Source: Symbiodinium natans
Lineage: Eukaryota; Sar; Dinophyceae; Suessiales; Symbiodiniaceae
Direction: 5' to 3'
Assembly: GCA_905221605.1 (NCBI GenBank)
Contig: CAJNDS010001557.1
Location: forward strand, 1,335,001-1,399,000
DNA length: 64,000 nucleotides
Each line of letters opens with the position of its first letter. Position 1 is the stretch's first letter. Below are positions 9,920-21,900 of the stretch, piece by piece. Position numbers and translations under genes: made by a program. The notes beneath the pieces are model-generated. The model saw only the letters and a program-made list of their open reading frames with translations. It was not told the DNA's origin and searched no databases.

Positions 9920-12900
9920 ACCCTCAACCTCGTAAACCCCCTAACCCTAAACCTAAACCCTAAACCCTAAACCCTAAACCCTAAACCCTAAACCCTAAAC
10001 CCTAAACCCTAAACCCTAAACCCTAAACCCTAAACCTAACCCTAAACCCTAAACCCTAAACCCTAAACCCTAAACCCTAAACCCTAAACCCTAAACCCTA
10101 AACCCTAAACCCTAAACCCTAAACCCTAAACCCTAAACCCAAACCCTAAACCCTAAACCCTGAACCCCCTAAACCCCCTCCCAGCTGCCAGGCCCATGCG
10201 GAACAACTGGATGCCCGGAAGCAGGAGGTTCAACTCCCAGAGACCCCTAACCCCTGGGTTGAGTTAGAGTTTGGGGTTTAGAGTTTGGGGTTTAGGGTTT
10301 AGGGTGTAGGGTTTAGGGTTTAGGGTTTAGGGTTAGGGTTTAGGCACGGTTTAGGGTTTAGGGTTTAGGGTTTAGGGTTTAGGGTGTAGGGTTTGGGGTT
10401 TAGGGTTTAGGGTTTAGGGTTTAGGGTTTAGGGTTTAGGGCAGCGAAACCACCGAAGCCTGAGCCTTCAACCAGCTAGCTTTCATTACACTCTGAACAGT
10501 GCAGGGCTTCAACAACTTGGGACGCAGCAGCTTCTTTTTCCACAAGAAAGCGCATGTTTTTTTATTTCTTGGACACACGATCCAGGAATCCAACAGACTA
10601 ACGGAGGCCGAAGAGTCCGGAAGCGGCAGCTGCGCGCACTCCGAGGCCGCCATGACACCAGCTTTTTGGGTTTAGGGTTTAGGGTTTAGGGTTTTGGGTT
10701 TAGGGTTAGGGTTTAGCCCCAAACCCTAAAGCCCCAAACCCTAAGCCCTGAACCCTTTCAACCGTTTTGCTTGGTTGATGGGTCCAAGGTTACAGGGGAC
10801 TTTGTTGCGGTTTTAGGGTTTAGGGTCTAGGGCTCCGGGGTTTGGGTTTAGGGTGTTTAGTTTAGGGTTTAGGGTTTAGGGTTTTGGGTTTTTGGTTTTG
10901 GGTTTTGGGTTTAGGGTTTAGGGTTTAGGGTGCCCCCTCCCCCAGCCCCCCTCCTCCAGCAGGCATGTGACCGTATAGTTCTTAGAGCCGACATCCGAAG
11001 CCATAAGCCCCAGCCCCCCGCCAAACTTAGGCCCTACAACCCTAAGCCCTAAACTCCTAAGCACCCAACCCACAAACCCTTCACAACCCTAAGCCCCTAA
11101 GCCCTTAACAGCCCCTAAACCTCTAAACTTTGGCCTTTGAACCCTTAAGATCCCCAAACCCTTTATCCATCAAACCTCCCAAACCCTGAAACCCCTAAAC
11201 CTTAACCTTAAAACCCTAAACCCCTAAACCCCAACCTTAAACCCTAAACCCCTAAACCCCTAAACCCTAAACCCACAGGTCCTGAAGCAGCAACTTCCGG
11301 AACTCCGCCGGCAGATGCAAGAGGCGTTTGCCCCTCTTTCGGGTTTAGAGCTCTTGGGGATTCAGACCTCCCTGGCAAAAGAACAAACAAGAACCACGCT
11401 TAGACGTTTAGGCGTTGAGGTGGCATTCAAGCCCGAATGGATCTTGTTAACTAAGTGCATGCTACAGCCCACTCCACATAGCTTAACTCCGCCCACTCCT
11501 TTGCTTCGTTTCGTTCACCACTTTGATTTTTTAGAAGAGGAGAGGCCACAGGAATGAGCGAAGCGAGTGAAGGAAGAGGAGCAGCTGTGACTCTGCGGTG
11601 CGGCGCTCCCCCTTTGTCCCCGCTTTGCCGCGCCACTTCTTCCTTAGGTAGTCCGCACGTAGGGAGAAGGGTTTAGGTTCACAATATAGGGTTGAGGGTT
11701 TACAGAAGGCTTTTGGAAGGGTTTTTGTAGGGTGACAGGGTTTATAGGTTTAGGGTCGAAGGGGATTGGTTCATGGCTAGCGTGGTGAACCAGTTGGCCA
11801 AGCAGTTTCCGAGCGAATGCCAACATCACAGGTGTTGAAGTGCGAATGCCTAGAAGCAAAGCCTTCAATCCTCAATCCTCGTACTCTTGCTGGTAGCTAG
11901 CTGCAGTGGTCACGATCGCACTACCCCAAACCCTCTATCTACCCTGAGCCCTGAACCCTGCAGTTCCAAAACCCTATAGGCACACAACCTAAACCCTAAA
12001 CGCTAAACGCTGAACCCTAAGCCCTAAGCCCTAAACCTTAAACCATGGACTCTAAAACCCGGACCCGCGATCAGGCGGCGGATACTCTGAGGGTAGACGG
12101 TCAGCTGACCCAGTGCCTTGGCCCAACATGTCGGTTTTGTTAGCCCGGACCACTTTCTTTGTGGAATGGCAGGGTTTTGCGTTGAGGTTGAGGGTTTCGG
12201 GTTCAAGGTTCAGGGGGTGTTTAGATTTTAAGGCTTGGTCCAGGGTTCCGCATAGGCCGGTTTAATTAGGGGTTAGGGTTCAGGGTTTTAGGGTTCCAGG
12301 GTTTTAGGGTTTTTAGGGTTCAGGGTGTTAGGTTTTAGGGTTCTAGGGTTTTAGGGTTTTGGGTTTTAGGGTTTATAGGGTTTAGCTTACCTGAGAAGCC
12401 ATGGGTAGAGCCTGGGCTGGCAAGGACGCCGCTGATTTCGGGCAAGGCGGCCGCGCTTCTGCAGCTGCTTGAGACCCTCTTCCTGGGCAAGGAGATGACT
12501 TGGGGTTTAGGGTTTAGGGTTTAGGGGTTTGGGGTTAGGGTTTAGGGTTGAGCTAGTGTTTAGTTAGGGTGTAGGCCGGGTCTAGCGTTTAGGGTTGAGT
12601 TTAGGGATAGGGCTTAGAGGGGCAGTAGTAATGCATCTGCTGTGAAGGTTGTCATTTCTTTAGCTACTTTGGGGGTTTAGGGTCTAGGGTCTTGAGTTTA
12701 GGGTTTAGGGTTATGGCAACTTAGTGCCTTGACACCAAGCAACCTTCAGAATCCTAAGCCTCCAGCCCTTACTACTACCCGACTTCAACTCACAGCCTCA
12801 CCTCCCAGAAGGGAAGGACCTGGTATCCTCTGAGACTTTATAAGAGGGCTTGGGGCTTGGTATACATGAGGGTTTCTTGTAGCTTCTGGGCCTTTTGGAG

Positions 12901-15900
12901 TCTCTATGATAGCATATCTGTCCTGTGACTTGGTGGTGCCTGGCTTCTGGAACATGAGCCTGATGAACCCCAATCACTGGCAAGCTACATGGACCTTGGC
13001 AAATATGGAGCCTGAACCCTTTCCAGATTCACTTAGTCCCTTAGCCCTCAGCCCTAAACCCCAAACCCTCAACCCTAAACCCCAAACCCTAAACCCTAAA
13101 CCCTAAACCCCAAACCCTAAACCCTAAACCCTAAAAAAGCTCGGGAGGATGGCAAGGGCGACTTCCGGGGGATCGTGTTCGTCACACAGGTGGCGCTGAC
13201 CATGCCCCTGGCGCACCTGTGCCGTGTCTTTGAACTGAGGGTCCTTTGGGGTTTAGGGTTTAGGGTTTAGGGTTAGGGGATTTCCGGGGTTTGGGTTTGA
13301 AGGGCTTACAGGGTTTGTAGGGCTTATGGCAAGGTTTGCAGGGTTTAGAGGGCTTGGAGGGTTAGAGGGTTTGCAGTGTTTTGAGGCTTTTGAGCTTATG
13401 TAAAGGGCTTATAGGGATTGTACGCCCACTAGGTGTTATGGTTTCTTTTTTCGGGCTTACAGGCCTTAGAGTGGTCCCCGGGTCCTAATGGGGGCTGGGG
13501 CTATGGGGTCTTCTAGGGCTTTAGGTTTATGGGGCTCCGGTGTCTCTATAGGAAGTTTCGGCTTAAAGCCTGGAACTCTAAGCCCTAACCCTAAACCCTA
13601 AACCCTAAACCCTAAACCCTAAACCTTTTTAGGTTTAGGGGGGTCAGGCTCGACACCCGAAACCCCGAAGTGTAAGGGGCCGCAGCGAGGGGCTTGGGGT
13701 TTAGGGTTTAGGGTTTAAGGGTTTAGAGTTTAGGGTTTAGGATTTGGGGTTTAGGGTGTAGGGTTTAGGGTTTAGGGTTTAGGTCTACAGGGTTTAGGGT
13801 CTAGGGCAAACTCCTAAACGCAAGAGGCCCCGCACCTGACCTCATGAGCATCGCCCAACTCACGAAGCAACCTAACCCTTGTCCCAAACCTCAGCCCCGA
13901 GCCCCAAACCCTAAACCCCAATCCTTATAACCCCTATAAACCCTATAAACCCTAAAACCCCAAAACCCTAATGCCACACCGCAAGCATCGAAGGGCCCTT
14001 GGCTTCACTTTCAGGTTGACGGAGCATTTCGGAAAGAACCGTGCTGCCCCTTGACGCCCTGAGGCGGTGCCGAAGGTTTGGGGTTTAGGGTTTGGGGCTT
14101 AGAGTTTGGGGTTTGGGGTTTAAGGTTTGGGTTTAAGGCAGCTTAAGGTTTGGGGGTTAGGGTGCCTCAGGGTTGAGGCTCCCTGAACCCGAAGCCCTAC
14201 ACCTTAAACTTCAAGCTTCAAACCCTAAACCCTGAACCCTATGGACTCTCAACCCTATAGACCCTAGACCCTATACACCCTAAGGTTTTTTCGGGACCCG
14301 GGAGAGGGGGGGCACCCGTGTCAACCCTCCGGCGCGGGGGGGGGGGGGGGGGGGGACCGAGGGGGACCGAGGGGGACAGAGGGCCTGATCGAAATTCTGG
14401 GGCACTCTTTTGAGGCTCCTTCGGCCTCCAGTTACTATGCATTGCTTGAGAACCACCCAAAAAATGAAGACAATAGTTCCATAGTACCTGATCAGGAAGG
14501 ATATGATTTTTTGCGGTGTTATTCAGCAAGTAGCAGTTTCACGAGACGCAGAATGTGTTTAGGGTTCAGGGTTTTTAGTCCTTGGTTAGATCAAGCTCCC
14601 CCTTTTGCGGCCTTCCGACTTGGGTGCGAGGTGTTGGTGAAGTGGTTTTGCGGTTTGGGGTTTGGGGCTTAGGGTTTATTGTTTCTTTATGTATTGTTCA
14701 TTTTTCTTATTATATTTTGTTTTTGCAAGGTGTGTTCATTCCACAGAATTCCAGGGTTTAGGGTTTTGGGTTTAGGGCTTCAGGTCTTAGTGTTTAGTGT
14801 CTGGGGTTTAGGGCGCCCCGAGGTTGTGCGGGGCGGGGCCGTCTCCGGCACGCAGTCCATGGCAGACAGCAAGAGAAACCAGGAGATGGAAAGGCAGATG
14901 GGGCTGGATCTGCTTTCTTTGGGCATCTGGGGTTTAGGGGTTCTTAGGTTTGGGATTTAGGGGATTTAGGGTTTGGGGTCTAGGGGGTTCGGGGATTTTG
15001 GGATTTTGGGGGGAGGGGGGCGGGGGGGGGGGCGGTGGTTCTGGGGGCCGAAGCCCTGCAAGGTTTGGGGTTTTGGGGTTTTGGGTTGGGTTTTGGGGCC
15101 TGGTTTGGTGTTGAAGCTTCAGAGCTTCAATATGTTTAATCGCCCCCGAATACTAAACCCCACCCTAATTTTAAATATCATTCTGCCCGGACCCTCCCGG
15201 CGCCCAGCCCTGCTAGAGAGGGGGGGGGGGGGGGTTGACAGCCTCCGCCCTTGAGTGAGCCATCAGGGTTTCAGGGTTTGGGGCTGAAGGCTCAGTTTTG
15301 GGGGTTTATTTAGGCTTAGGATTTCAGGTTTTAGGGTTTAGCCCCCCCCCCCCCCCCCCTAATTTTGAATATTTTCCGGCCGAGGCGAATTTTAGGATTC
15401 GGGGTGGGGGGGGGGGGAGGGGAAGGGATGAATGCTTGAGAGGATTTGTGGCCGAAGCTCTCGTACAAGTCATTGTGTAAGGGTCATGGGACTTCGGCCC
15501 CCAATGTCTTTTGAATTCATCACTGTTCCGTTTCTATGTGGCGACCGTACTAAGTCCGGAACCCTAAAACCTGAAACCTTTAGGGCCAAAACTTAAAGCG
15601 GTTTAGGGGTTTAGGGATTCAGGGGTTTAGGGGTTTAGGAGTTTAGAGGTTTAGGGGTTTAGGGTTGCAGCCTTTCAAAAGCCACCCCGCGCAGGTTCCG
15701 CAAAGGGGAGCTCAACGTGCTGATTTGCACCAACGCGTTGGAGGAGCACTTTGCTTTCAGAGCCTGAGCCCCGCTGAATCCCGCAACCCCTAGGCCGTAA
15801 AACCCGGCTTAGGAGGGTTTAGGATTCTTGGGGGTTGGGTTTAGGGTTTTACCCCCAAACCCGAAATCCGAAGTCGTTAGAACCTGAAACCTCCTCCTCC

Positions 15901-18900
15901 TCCGCCTCATGATGATCTCTTCCCCAGAATCAGCCATCTCTTGAAAGGTTTAGACATCACGTGAAGTAAGGGAATCAATCTGGAGCTTGTTTTCTCTCTC
16001 TCACTTTTCCCGCTCCATTTCTATGTCAATGGAACTCTATATATGCATACACAGACATACATGTTTATGTATGTACGTACGTATGTAAGCAAGCAAGTAA
16101 GTAAGTGCATGTATGCATGCATGTATGCATGCATGCATGTATGCATGTGTATGCACGCGAGTTCGATGACATTCTTCTTCGTTTTCCGGTCATCAGTCGT
16201 CGCCTTATTCTTCGGGGGAGGTGGACCGGAGGCTGGTTGCGGGGCTTACATTGGGCGGTCTGTTCTCAGGGTGCCAGCATCAAACCCTAAACCCTAAACC
16301 CTAAACCCTAAACCCTAAACCCTAAACCCTAAACCCAGGAGGGGGTGGATGTGTCTGACTGTGCCTTTGTTATCCGCTTCAACCGCTCCGGCCTTAGCAC
16401 GGAGGGCGGGGCTCATGGGTTTAGGGTTTAGGGTTTAGGGCTTAGGGTTTAGGGTTTAGGGTTTAGGGTTTAGGGCTATTATTCATTTGTTTCATGGGAT
16501 TTAACCTTGGGCCCCTCAGGTTGTACCCTTGGGTTTGGGGACCCTCTTTCAAACTTCCTGTAAGGGAATAGAAGGGCCAAATTTTTGGAGTAGTTCAAGG
16601 GAACCTCTTCGGATTACGTCCTTGGGGGTCCAAGCTTCACTCCCTTCAGGGGCTCTGAGATATCAATGGGCTGTGATTCGGGTTTAGGCTTAGGCTCGAA
16701 GGGCTTAGTATGCGGGTCGGAATAATTACTATTGATATTTCCTTATGGTCCCTCCATAATTTTGCTGGAAAAATCCCCAAAACCCTATTCTAATCATTTA
16801 GGTGCCTATGTTGCGTTTGGGGGCTGACAGGGGTTGTAGGGCGTGGGCTTTGGGCTTCTGGAGACTGAGGGTGTTCCAGATCTGCGCAGTGAAAGAAAGG
16901 ACTTTTCTATCGGCTTTTTTTCATCGTTCATCTTGCCAAAAAGCTTATATCAATTGAAGCGTTGCCGAAAACACCGTTCGAAACCCCGCCTTCCCCCTTC
17001 CCTCCCCCCAAATGGTTACTTGCCGAACCATCTGTTACTTATTCGAGCCAGGCCCTCCAGCCCCCGAAGTTCATGTTGGCTTTAGGGTTTAGGGTTTAGG
17101 GTTTAGGGTTTAGGGCCCTCTCAAGAAGGGCTGAGACACCTTGTGGCACCTTGTTGAAAAATCCATAGGACTGGTTGGCAATGAGTTCGCACCCCCCCAA
17201 AACCCTCAAAGTGTAGGGTTTCTAGGGTTTGACCCCCCCCCCCCCCCGCCCCCAACCCCAAGCACCCCAAACTAAATCCCCCAAAGCCCGCCCAAGCCAC
17301 CTCAAAAACACTAAGACACTAACCCCCTTCCCCCATAAACCCTAAACACTAAACCCTAAACCCTAAACCCTCTCAAGGATTCGACACTACGTGCCTTCGT
17401 CTGCATTTTCAGCCTGGGGTTGGGGCGTGATGGGGTTTGCGGCTTAGGGTTCAGGTTCAGGATTTTGGGCTCCTGATCGCCCCCTAGACTTAGACAGTGC
17501 TGGGTGTGGGGATGGAATTTTTGCTGAACACTGCAAAAGCGAACTCCACCAAGAAACTAGCAGGTAATCAGTTTGGTGTCCGTAGCGTCTAGGGTGCCAT
17601 GTGCTGCTGAAGTAGAGCCCTGGTCGGTCCCCGGCTGAGTGTCCTTGGGCCCTCAATGGGGCCCTAGCAAGCGTTTAGGGTATAGGGATTACGATGTTGG
17701 CTGTTTGGGGTCTAGGGTTTGGGGTTTCATCAAGATGTGCTGACTTCCTGTTGCTTTCTCTGACCCACGAAAAGGGCTCCACTTGTCCAGCCATGCGCCA
17801 GCGTGTAGAAGACTGCAAAGTTTTTCAAGCGTTCAACCCCTCAGTCCTAAACTCTGAACACTAAGCCCTAAACCCTACACCCTAAACATCCCTAAACCCT
17901 AAGGTGAATATATTCTATTCTCACATTGCAGATACCTGTATGGGCCTGCACTGGGGCAGCTATCCTGCCGCCTTTACTGGTTGCTGAGTATGGCTTAGTT
18001 GATTCAGGTCCCACGGGCTACTCTTTGCTGAAGAAACCCATCCCCAATCCCCATAAACCAGGGTTTTTAGGGAAAGAACATCCATCAGACCCCAAAGCCT
18101 AAACCCTAAACCCTAAGAATCCCAAAAAGAAACCAAACCCTAAACCCTGGAAAATCCTAAACCCTAAAAAACCCCTAAACCCTAAACCCCTGCCCCCCCC
18201 CCCCCCCCAAAAAAAAAAAAAAAAACAAAACAAAAAAACAATGCAGAGAAGCGCAGGAAGAGCCACATACAGGGAGCCGGCCGCGCGCGTCGCGGCGACG
18301 CGAAGATCTTTTACTTCGACAACGACCCGCATGAGGTCCCGGGTTTTGGACTCTGAACCCTAAACCCTGTAAACCCTATAAACCCTATAAACCCTAAAAA
18401 CCCTATAAACCCTATAAACCCTATAAACCCTATAAACCCTACAAACCCTAAAAACCCCAAAAACCCTAAACAACCCTATAAACCCTAAAAACCCTATAAA
18501 CCCTATAAACCCTAATAACCCTAATAACCCTAAACCCTGTAACCTAAACCCACCTGGGCAGGAGGAAGGGCGAGCCAAGCTGCTGTCGGAGGTGGCCAAG
18601 GAGCCCCACATGTGGTTGAGGGTGCAGGGCTTAGGGTTAAGGGTTTAGGGTTTAGGGTTTAGGGCTTAGGGTTTAGGGTTTAGGGTTTTCAGGATTTTTA
18701 GGGTTTAGGGTTTAGGGTTTAGGGTTTTGGGTTTTGGGTTTTGGGTTTAGAGGGTTTAGGTTTATGGGTTTAGGGCTTCGGGTTCCTTTTAAGACCCCCC
18801 AATGCAAGCCCACCCAAAGTCCCTTTAGGGTTTGGGGGCTTGCGGTTTAACAGTTTAACCCCCAACAAAAGGACGAAACGCCCCTGTATAGGACGACACG

Positions 18901-21900
18901 CTGCGGTTGACAGAAGCGGAGCGCGCGGAACGGCGCCTGGACGCCACGTTGGCCGTGCCAGGAGTCTCGGGCGAAGTTATCCTGGGCTTCGGAGTACTAT
19001 GCTTCAATACTATTTTTGTTGGCTCTGTGTTCCTTCTTTAGCTACTTATGCCGAAAAAGTGACTACTTTTTTCTTCCAGGGTCTACTCCAAAGTAGGGTA
19101 TCGCTTTGAAGGGTTGTGATAAGTGTGGGGTAATGTTCTATCCTGTTTTGTGCGGGCTCCGTGATTAAAGTCAATTTGCCTGGGTTATTCAGGACACCCT
19201 GACTGGTTGGGGGTGCAGACCAGGTCCCTCTTTAAAGTCAAACCGACCGGGCGCCGTAAGAAAATTCCACGCGTCGCGCCTTTAAAACCAATTGCCGGGC
19301 ATCGCTGCCCTTCTAAACCTCCCCATTAAAATCATATAAACCCGCGGGAGCGTTGAAACAGGAGCAAATCCAGCCTCGACTGTGAGGGGGCACACTAAAG
19401 AGGGTAGAACATTATACTGATGATAAGGGGATCCCATTATTTGGCTCAGCCTACTCAAGCCCTTCTGGAGTCTCCGTCACTCAAACCTCCGTCACTCAAA
19501 CCTCATCTGAATCTTCCTTGAGCCTGAAACGCTCAACCCAAAACCCTAAACCCTATAGTTCTACGCCTAACACCTAAACCCTAAACCCTAAACCCCCAGA
19601 AAAATCCCTAAGCCCTAGCACCTTTCAACACCTGAGAGCGCTACCAGACATAGCAGGAGTCTACCCATTCTACCCTCCTGGTGATGCCAAAAGTGAGGCC
19701 GGACATGGGGGTTTAGGGTTTCCGGGGTTTAGGGGGTTTAGGGTTTAGGGTTTCTAGGGTTTAGAGCTTCTGGGGTTTAGGGTTTAGGGTTTAGGGTTTG
19801 GGGTTTAGGGTTTTAAGGGTTTAGGGTTTAGAGTTTCTAGGGTTTGGGGTTTTGGGTTTAGGCTTTAGGGTTTGGGGTTTAGGGTTTCGGAGGTTGCCCT
19901 CGGAGCTGTCTCTGCCCTCCAAAACCTGCAGGAATCACGCCCACGGGGATCATGAACCACCCAACCGAAGTCAGGGCGCTAGTGCTTGGGTTTAGGGTTT
20001 AGGGTTTAGGGTTTAGGGTTTAGGGTTTAGGGTTTAGGGTGCAGGGTGCAGGGTTCAGGGTTTCAGCCGGCAAGTTGCAAATTGTACCGCATGCCGCTGC
20101 TCACGTAAAAGAGTCCTGCTGATTCAGCACTATCCCGTGCTCTTTCGCTTCCCGAGATCCCTAAACCCTAAACCCTAAACCCTAAGCCCTAAACCCTAAA
20201 CCCTAAACCCTAAACCCTCCACCCATAGTTTTCTGCTCCACACCCGACAAAGCAGGCACCTTTTCATGAAGCCTAAACCCTGCAAGCCCGAAACCTTGAA
20301 CCTACCTAAAGAACCCAAAGCCTACTTTTTGTTGTAGGTCATTCCGATAAACCCCTTATAGGACCCTAAACCCTAAACCCTAAACCCTAAACCCTAAACC
20401 CGGTTTAAACCCTAAACCCTAAACCATACAGAAAGACGTAGGCTTTGGGTTCTTAAGGTCAATGTCTGAGCCCTATATACCAAAGGTTCTGAGAAAACCG
20501 AAGCCTGGAACTCTAAACGCCAAGCAACCGCTTTAAGTAGTAGGGTTTAGGGTGTAGGGTGTAGGGTTTAGGGTTTAGGCTTTAGGGACCCCAAGCCTTG
20601 CTCAAAGGTGAACCTGTACAACTGCCTACAGATGGTGCTACCTGGCTGCCTTCACACCCTGGGCCCGAACTCCTAAACCTTGCAAATCCTATACTGTATA
20701 CCGCTACCCGACTCGGGAACCCATCCCTTGGCCCTGAACCCTAAGCCCTGAAGCCTAAACCCCTACACCTAGGCCTTGCGGGGTTGGTTTGGGAGAGCCC
20801 GCTGTCTACGTTTCGTTGGTATGTGTCGTGGGGTCTGTGCCCAGTTCAGGATTACGAGAGTGCGTGAGGCATGTTTCTGAAGCCCCACAGCCCCGAACTG
20901 CCAGAAATTCGTTTCGGGTTCAGGGTTTAGGGTTCTACCCTAACCCCTAAACCCTAAACCCCAAACCCGAAACCCTAAACCCTAAACCCTAAACTCAACC
21001 CCCAGGGCTCCTCTTACATTAGTCAAGCAAGGTACGAGTATTGCGCGAAGACGATGGGCCAGTCTTTCAATCCGGAAGATCTGTTTACCTACGATGAGAC
21101 TGCCACTTGGTTCTTGTGTTTATTGCTGGGGGTTGAGGGGTTCGGGTGTAGGGTTTAGGGTCCATGGATTAGCCTATTGGGTTCAGGGGTTTAGGGTTTT
21201 AGGGTTGCAGGGTTTAAGGGTTGTAGGGTTTGAGGGTTTTAGGGCCTGTAGGGTTTAGGCTTTCTTGGCCTTCTGTGGTTTCTTTTTGGAGAGCGCTTTG
21301 TTGGAAGCAGAAGTCAGATCTGAATGCGCTGGCAAGGTGATCTCCGTGTACCCGCGGCAGGTGAGGAAGTTCATCACGGAGGTGAAGTACCCATCCCCGG
21401 AGGGCTTCTTACTGGCTCAAAACCCAACTTTTCAACTTTTGGGCTTCTTCTAAGGTAGTTACCCAACTTCTCAACTTTGGGGCTTCTTCTAAGGTAGTTT
21501 ATTAAAAGTTTCAACCTCCAATTTTTTGGGTTTTGGGCCAGCAAGGCTTTCTGAAGGTGACCCTGCCGCAAGTGAATACCCGCTGGGGAGACACCAAGCT
21601 GGAAAGCGTTTTGGATCCGAATCGCAGCAAGAACCTGGGCAGCCCCAGTGGTACCCTTTTTCCCTTTTTTTGGGTTCAAGGTTCCCTTATAAATTAACCA
21701 ACACAAAAAAGGTGCCCTTATTGAAATGCGTATGGTTGCTGGGGGTACCAAGGAACATGAAGCAGGAGGACAAGGACAAGCGGCGGTTTCTGTATGTCGT
21801 CGCGATCGAGATGCACGAGAAAGGGCTTCTGGATGGTGCCTTGACTTCTCGCTGGGAGAAAGACTCGCCAACTCCTAGGTAGGATAAGGGGGACCCTTAA

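Noticed and set aside
9941-10440. True chromosome end
   Set aside because: The arrays are interstitial, short, in both orientations and flanked by exons, so no telomere is called.
10960-11007. Candidate exon of gene 1 with frame QACDRIVLRADIRSHK
   Set aside because: No donor dinucleotide keeps phase with the next exon, while exon 10586-10660 joins directly to 11279-11325 in phase 0.
19434-19460. Possible relic of the dinoflagellate spliced leader (ATTTGGCTCAG)
   Set aside because: Only part of the leader sequence matches and it is followed by unrelated sequence. Not enough for a relic call.
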